Assembly: GCA_001595885.1 (NCBI GenBank)
Contig: LSSH01000029.1
Span: 1-6,672 of the forward strand
Reading direction: 5' to 3'
Length of the DNA stretch: 6,672 nt
Origin: Candidatus Proteinoplasmatales archaeon SG8-5
GTDB taxonomy: Archaea > Thermoplasmatota > Thermoplasmata > SG8-5
Shown here: positions 4,848-6,672 of the stretch, one piece after another
Numbering within the stretch: the stretch's first letter is position 1
Layout: each line of letters begins with the position of its first letter
Notes under the pieces: model-generated
Database searches by the model: none
Told to the model about the DNA's origin: nothing
What the model saw: the letters and a program-made list of their open reading frames with translations, nothing else
Program-made: the position numbers and the translations under genes

Positions 4848-5744
4848 ATGGGCGACCCGAAGTTCAGCAGGAGAAAATACGTAACACCCTCGCATCCGTG
4901 GCAGAAGGAGCGCATAGACGCCGAGAACGAGCTCATCAGGAAGTTCGGGCTGAAGAACAAGACCGAACTGTGGAAGGTCCAGTCGCTTCTCAGAACGTTC
5001 AGGAAGAGAGCGAGGGAGCTGCAGGCCAGGGTCAGGTACGGCGACAAGCAGGCGGAGAAGGAGATGGAGGAGCTGCTGAAGAGGCTGGACAAGATCGGGG
5101 TGCTGGGCGACGAGGCGAGCCTTGACGACGTCCTCGTCCTGGACACCGAGGACCTCCTCGGAAGACGCCTGCAGACCATGACCTACCTGAAAGGATTGTC
5201 AAACAGCCACAAGCAGGCCAGGCAGTTCATCGTACACGGTCACATCTCGATCGGCGACCGCCGCGTGACAGTTCCAGGATACCTCGTGAAAAGGGAAGAG
5301 GAGGACATTATTGATTACCTCTCAAAATCGCCGCTGGCAGACGAGCTGCATCCGGCAAGGCCGAAGGAGGAGGGCGAGGAATGGGAAGGCCCGTTGCCCG
5401 CCGATGAGGCCCCAGCCGAGGCGAAGGAACCGGCTCCGAAGAAACCCTCAGAGGAGGTCCCCAAACCGGAGGAGCCGAAGGCCGAGGAACCAAAGGATGC
5501 GGACAAGCCAGCGAAGACCGATGAGCCGAAGGACGATGCAAAGCCCAAGGAAGAGGACAAGCCTGAGCCCAAGGCCGAGGAGCCGAAAGAAGAGAAGGCG
5601 GATGCGCCCAAGGAGGAGCCCCCTTCGCCAGAGAAGACCAAGGAGGAGCCCCCTTCGCCAGAGAAGACAAGGGATGAGCCACCCGCGTCCGATAAGACAA
5701 AGGAGGAGCCTCCTTCGTCCGATAAGACAAAGGAGGAAGCCTGA
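4848..5744 (+). CDS. rps4: 30S ribosomal protein uS4 with long charged C-terminal tail
   Basis: This 298-residue protein binds 16S rRNA early in small-subunit assembly. The N-terminus MGDPKFSRRKYVTPSHPWQ (1-19) is typical of archaeal uS4. The S4 RNA-binding domain spans about 103-160, with LLGRRLQTMTYLKGLSNSHKQ (103-123) and FIVHGHISIGDRRVTVPGYLV (127-147) read in two parts. The recognisable core ends near residue 172, so roughly 125 residues are additional. That tail consists almost entirely of Pro, Glu, Lys, Asp and Ala and ends in four tandem 10-residue units of the form KEEPPSPEKT, residues 255-294. Most archaeal uS4 proteins are well under 200 residues. The ATG at 4848 is preferred because it gives the family N-terminus; an in-frame TTG at 4839, 8 nt after a GTGAT, would add three residues. 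The stop shares one base with the rps11 start (TGATG), so the two are translationally coupled. Confidence 0.95.
   Translation: MGDPKFSRRKYVTPSHPWQKERIDAENELIRKFGLKNKTELWKVQSLLRTFRKRARELQARVRYGDKQAEKEMEELLKRLDKIGVLGDEASLDDVLVLDTEDLLGRRLQTMTYLKGLSNSHKQARQFIVHGHISIGDRRVTVPGYLVKREEEDIIDYLSKSPLADELHPARPKEEGEEWEGPLPADEAPAEAKEPAPKKPSEEVPKPEEPKAEEPKDADKPAKTDEPKDDAKPKEEDKPEPKAEEPKEEKADAPKEEPPSPEKTKEEPPSPEKTRDEPPASDKTKEEPPSSDKTKEEA
5610..5741 (+). repeat. Four 30-bp tandem repeats plus a partial unit, inside rps4
   Basis: Units occupy 5610-5639, 5640-5669, 5670-5699 and 5700-5729, followed by a 12-bp partial unit at 5730-5741. Each encodes (K/R)(E/D)EPP(S/A)(P/S)(E/D)KT. Units 1 and 2 differ at only one base, the last, which suggests recent duplication. 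Unit 3 is the most diverged. Units 1, 2 and 4 and the partial unit begin AAGGAGGA and so carry a Shine-Dalgarno-like core. Repeat length is a multiple of three, so gain or loss of units would keep the frame. Confidence 0.9.
5732..5736 (+). promoter_or_regulatory. rps11 ribosome binding site formed by the last uS4 repeat
   Basis: GGAGG at 5732-5736 lies 7 nt before the rps11 ATG at 5744, which is good spacing for an archaeal Shine-Dalgarno sequence. It falls within the partial fifth repeat unit (codons for Lys-Glu-Glu-Ala), so the same bases encode the uS4 C-terminus and start rps11. Confidence 0.75.
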
Positions 5745-6130
5745 TGGCGGAGAGATGGGGCATCGCACACATATTCGCCTCTTACAACAACATCATCATC
5801 ACGGTTACCGACCAGACCGGCGGCGAGACCATAGCCAAGTGCACCGGCGGAATGGTCGTCAAGTCACAGAAGGACGAGTCGTCCCCCTACGCTGCCATGA
5901 AGGCCGCGGAACACGTTGCCGAGGCCCTGAAGGAGAAGGGCATCAACAGCATTCACGTTCGCGTACGGGCGCCGGGCGGCAACAAGGACTCGTCACCGGG
6001 CCCGGGCGCCCAGGCGGCCATCAGGGCGCTGGCCAGGGCAGGTCTGAGGATCGGCCGCATAGAGGACGTGACCCCGCTGCCCCACGACGGGACCAAGAAG
6101 AAGGGCGGCCGTAGGGGAAGGCGGGTCTGA
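5744..6130 (+). CDS. rps11: 30S ribosomal protein uS11
   Basis: This 128-residue protein lies on the platform of the small subunit and contacts 16S rRNA near the mRNA exit and E site. It is full length for an archaeal uS11. Diagnostic segments are GIAHIFASYNNIIITVTD (6-23), the family signature RVRAPGGNKDSSPGPGAQAA (73-92), RIGRIEDVTPLPHDG (102-116) and the basic end KKKGGRRGRRV (118-128). The ATG shares its A with the rps4 stop and is preceded by GGAGG inside the uS4 repeat. It is followed after 2 nt by rpoD. Nothing about the protein itself looks unusual. Confidence 0.97.
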   Translation: MAERWGIAHIFASYNNIIITVTDQTGGETIAKCTGGMVVKSQKDESSPYAAMKAAEHVAEALKEKGINSIHVRVRAPGGNKDSSPGPGAQAAIRALARAGLRIGRIEDVTPLPHDGTKKKGGRRGRRV

Positions 6131-6132
6131 TC

Positions 6133-6672
6133 ATGAAGGTCGAGAAGATCGAGCTTTCTGACGCCAAGGCCAGGCTCATCATTTCTGACGCGAACTATCA
6201 CCAGGTCAACGCTTTGAGGAGGGCGCTCATCGTGAACGTGCCTAAACTCGCCATCGACAAGGTGGAGATCCACCTGGGCACGATCAGCGACGAGGACGGC
6301 AGGACCTACGAGAGCACAACGCCACTCTTCGACGAGATCATCGCCCACAGGCTGGGCCTGATACCCATACCCACTGACCTCGGGATGTTCACCTACCAAG
6401 GGGAATGCTCCTGCGAGGGAGAAGGTTGTTCAGAATGCGAGGTCATGTACTCGCTGAACAAGAGGGGGCCGTGCACAGTCTACTCCCGCGACCTGGACCC
6501 GCTGGGCGACGAGAAGCTGAGACCGAAGGACCCCGACATCCCGATAGTCAAGCTGACGGAAGATGAAGGGATCCTCATCTACGCGCACGCCGTCCTCGGC
6601 ACAGGCAAGGAGCACGCCAAGTGGCAGCCCACGCAGGGTGTCGGCTACCGGCCGATCCCGGACATCACGATC
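6133..6672 (+). CDS. rpoD: DNA-directed RNA polymerase subunit D (Rpo3), partial (3' end off the right edge)
   Basis: The first 180 residues are present and the frame is open to the last base. Rpo3 is the archaeal counterpart of bacterial alpha and eukaryotic Rpb3; with subunit L it forms the platform on which RNA polymerase assembles. NALRRALIVNVPKLAIDKVEI (26-46) is the dimerisation motif region, and LFDEIIAHRLGLIPIPTD (65-82) is highly characteristic of the family. ECSCEGEGCSECEV (91-104) carries C92, C94, C99 and C102, a CxC-x4-CxxC pattern at the position of the zinc site of Rpb3. The ferredoxin-like domain seen in many archaeal D subunits would begin near or beyond the window edge and cannot be assessed. 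The ATG follows the rps11 stop by 2 nt with only a weak GGGTCTGAT-like site, so coupling to rps11 translation is likely. The gene is named in the archaeal sense and is unrelated to the bacterial sigma factor gene of the same symbol. Confidence 0.96.
   Translation, partial: MKVEKIELSDAKARLIISDANYHQVNALRRALIVNVPKLAIDKVEIHLGTISDEDGRTYESTTPLFDEIIAHRLGLIPIPTDLGMFTYQGECSCEGEGCSECEVMYSLNKRGPCTVYSRDLDPLGDEKLRPKDPDIPIVKLTEDEGILIYAHAVLGTGKEHAKWQPTQGVGYRPIPDITI

Noticed and set aside
5308..6114. Several long open frames on both strands across the uS4 tail (for example minus 5308-5772 and 5315-5770, plus 5311-6114)
   Set aside because: Their translations are low-complexity Ser/Leu/Pro- or Arg/Pro-rich readings of the same G+C-rich repeat, which lacks stop codons in all frames. 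The uS4 frame continues a conserved core and couples to rps11.
1..6672. CRISPR arrays, insertion sequences, attachment sites, defence genes
   Set aside because: No direct-repeat/spacer pattern, transposase, terminal inverted repeats or integrase-like frames were seen; gene content is housekeeping apart from the leftmost pair.

Overview
The window is a stretch of archaeal chromosome, almost wholly coding, with a moderately high G+C content. The evidence for Archaea is direct. The gene order uS13 - uS4 - uS11 - RNA polymerase subunit D is the archaeal one. There is a replication factor C large subunit with a C-terminal PCNA-binding motif, an archaeal-type TYW1/Taw1 wyosine enzyme, TATA/BRE-like promoters and GGAGGTGAT-type ribosome binding sites. 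The proline/lysine/glutamate-rich tail on uS4 and the charged extension on uS13 make me favour a euryarchaeal lineage such as the Thermoplasmatota. That placement is inference from composition and general similarity and was not tested.

Layout. Positions 1-1042 (minus strand) hold a two-gene unit: an isochorismatase-family cysteine hydrolase, then the first 140 codons of a thioredoxin-reductase-like flavoprotein that runs off the left edge. The two reading frames overlap by 8 bp. A 194-bp intergenic stretch (1043-1236) holds a candidate promoter for this unit, in which a perfect 8-bp inverted repeat brackets a TATA-like element. Positions 1237-4194 (minus strand) hold a tightly packed unit transcribed in the order rfcL (clamp loader large subunit), taw1 (4-demethylwyosine synthase) and a small multi-pass membrane protein of the VTT/DedA type. 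Its intergenic distances are 4 nt and a 1-nt overlap.

A divergent control region (4195-4328) separates rfcL from the plus-strand ribosomal/transcription operon. It has a TATA/BRE pair for each direction. The rfcL transcript is predicted to be nearly leaderless. The rps13 transcript is predicted to have a leader of about 40 nt with a small hairpin whose 3' arm covers part of the Shine-Dalgarno sequence. Positions 4329-6672 hold rps13, rps4, rps11 and the first 180 codons of rpoD (Rpo3), linked by short gaps or a 1-nt overlap.

Function as a whole. The plus-strand operon makes small-subunit ribosomal proteins and an RNA polymerase assembly subunit. The middle minus-strand operon combines DNA replication (PCNA loading) with tRNA-Phe G37 modification and a membrane protein of unknown substrate. 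The leftmost pair looks metabolic or redox-related, with no substrate that can be read from sequence. I see no CRISPR array, insertion sequence, tRNA, rRNA or obvious horizontally acquired island. The most interesting points are the repeat-built uS4 tail that also supplies the rps11 ribosome binding site, the absent CxxC in the thioredoxin-reductase-like protein, and the dyad around the promoter of the cysteine hydrolase gene.
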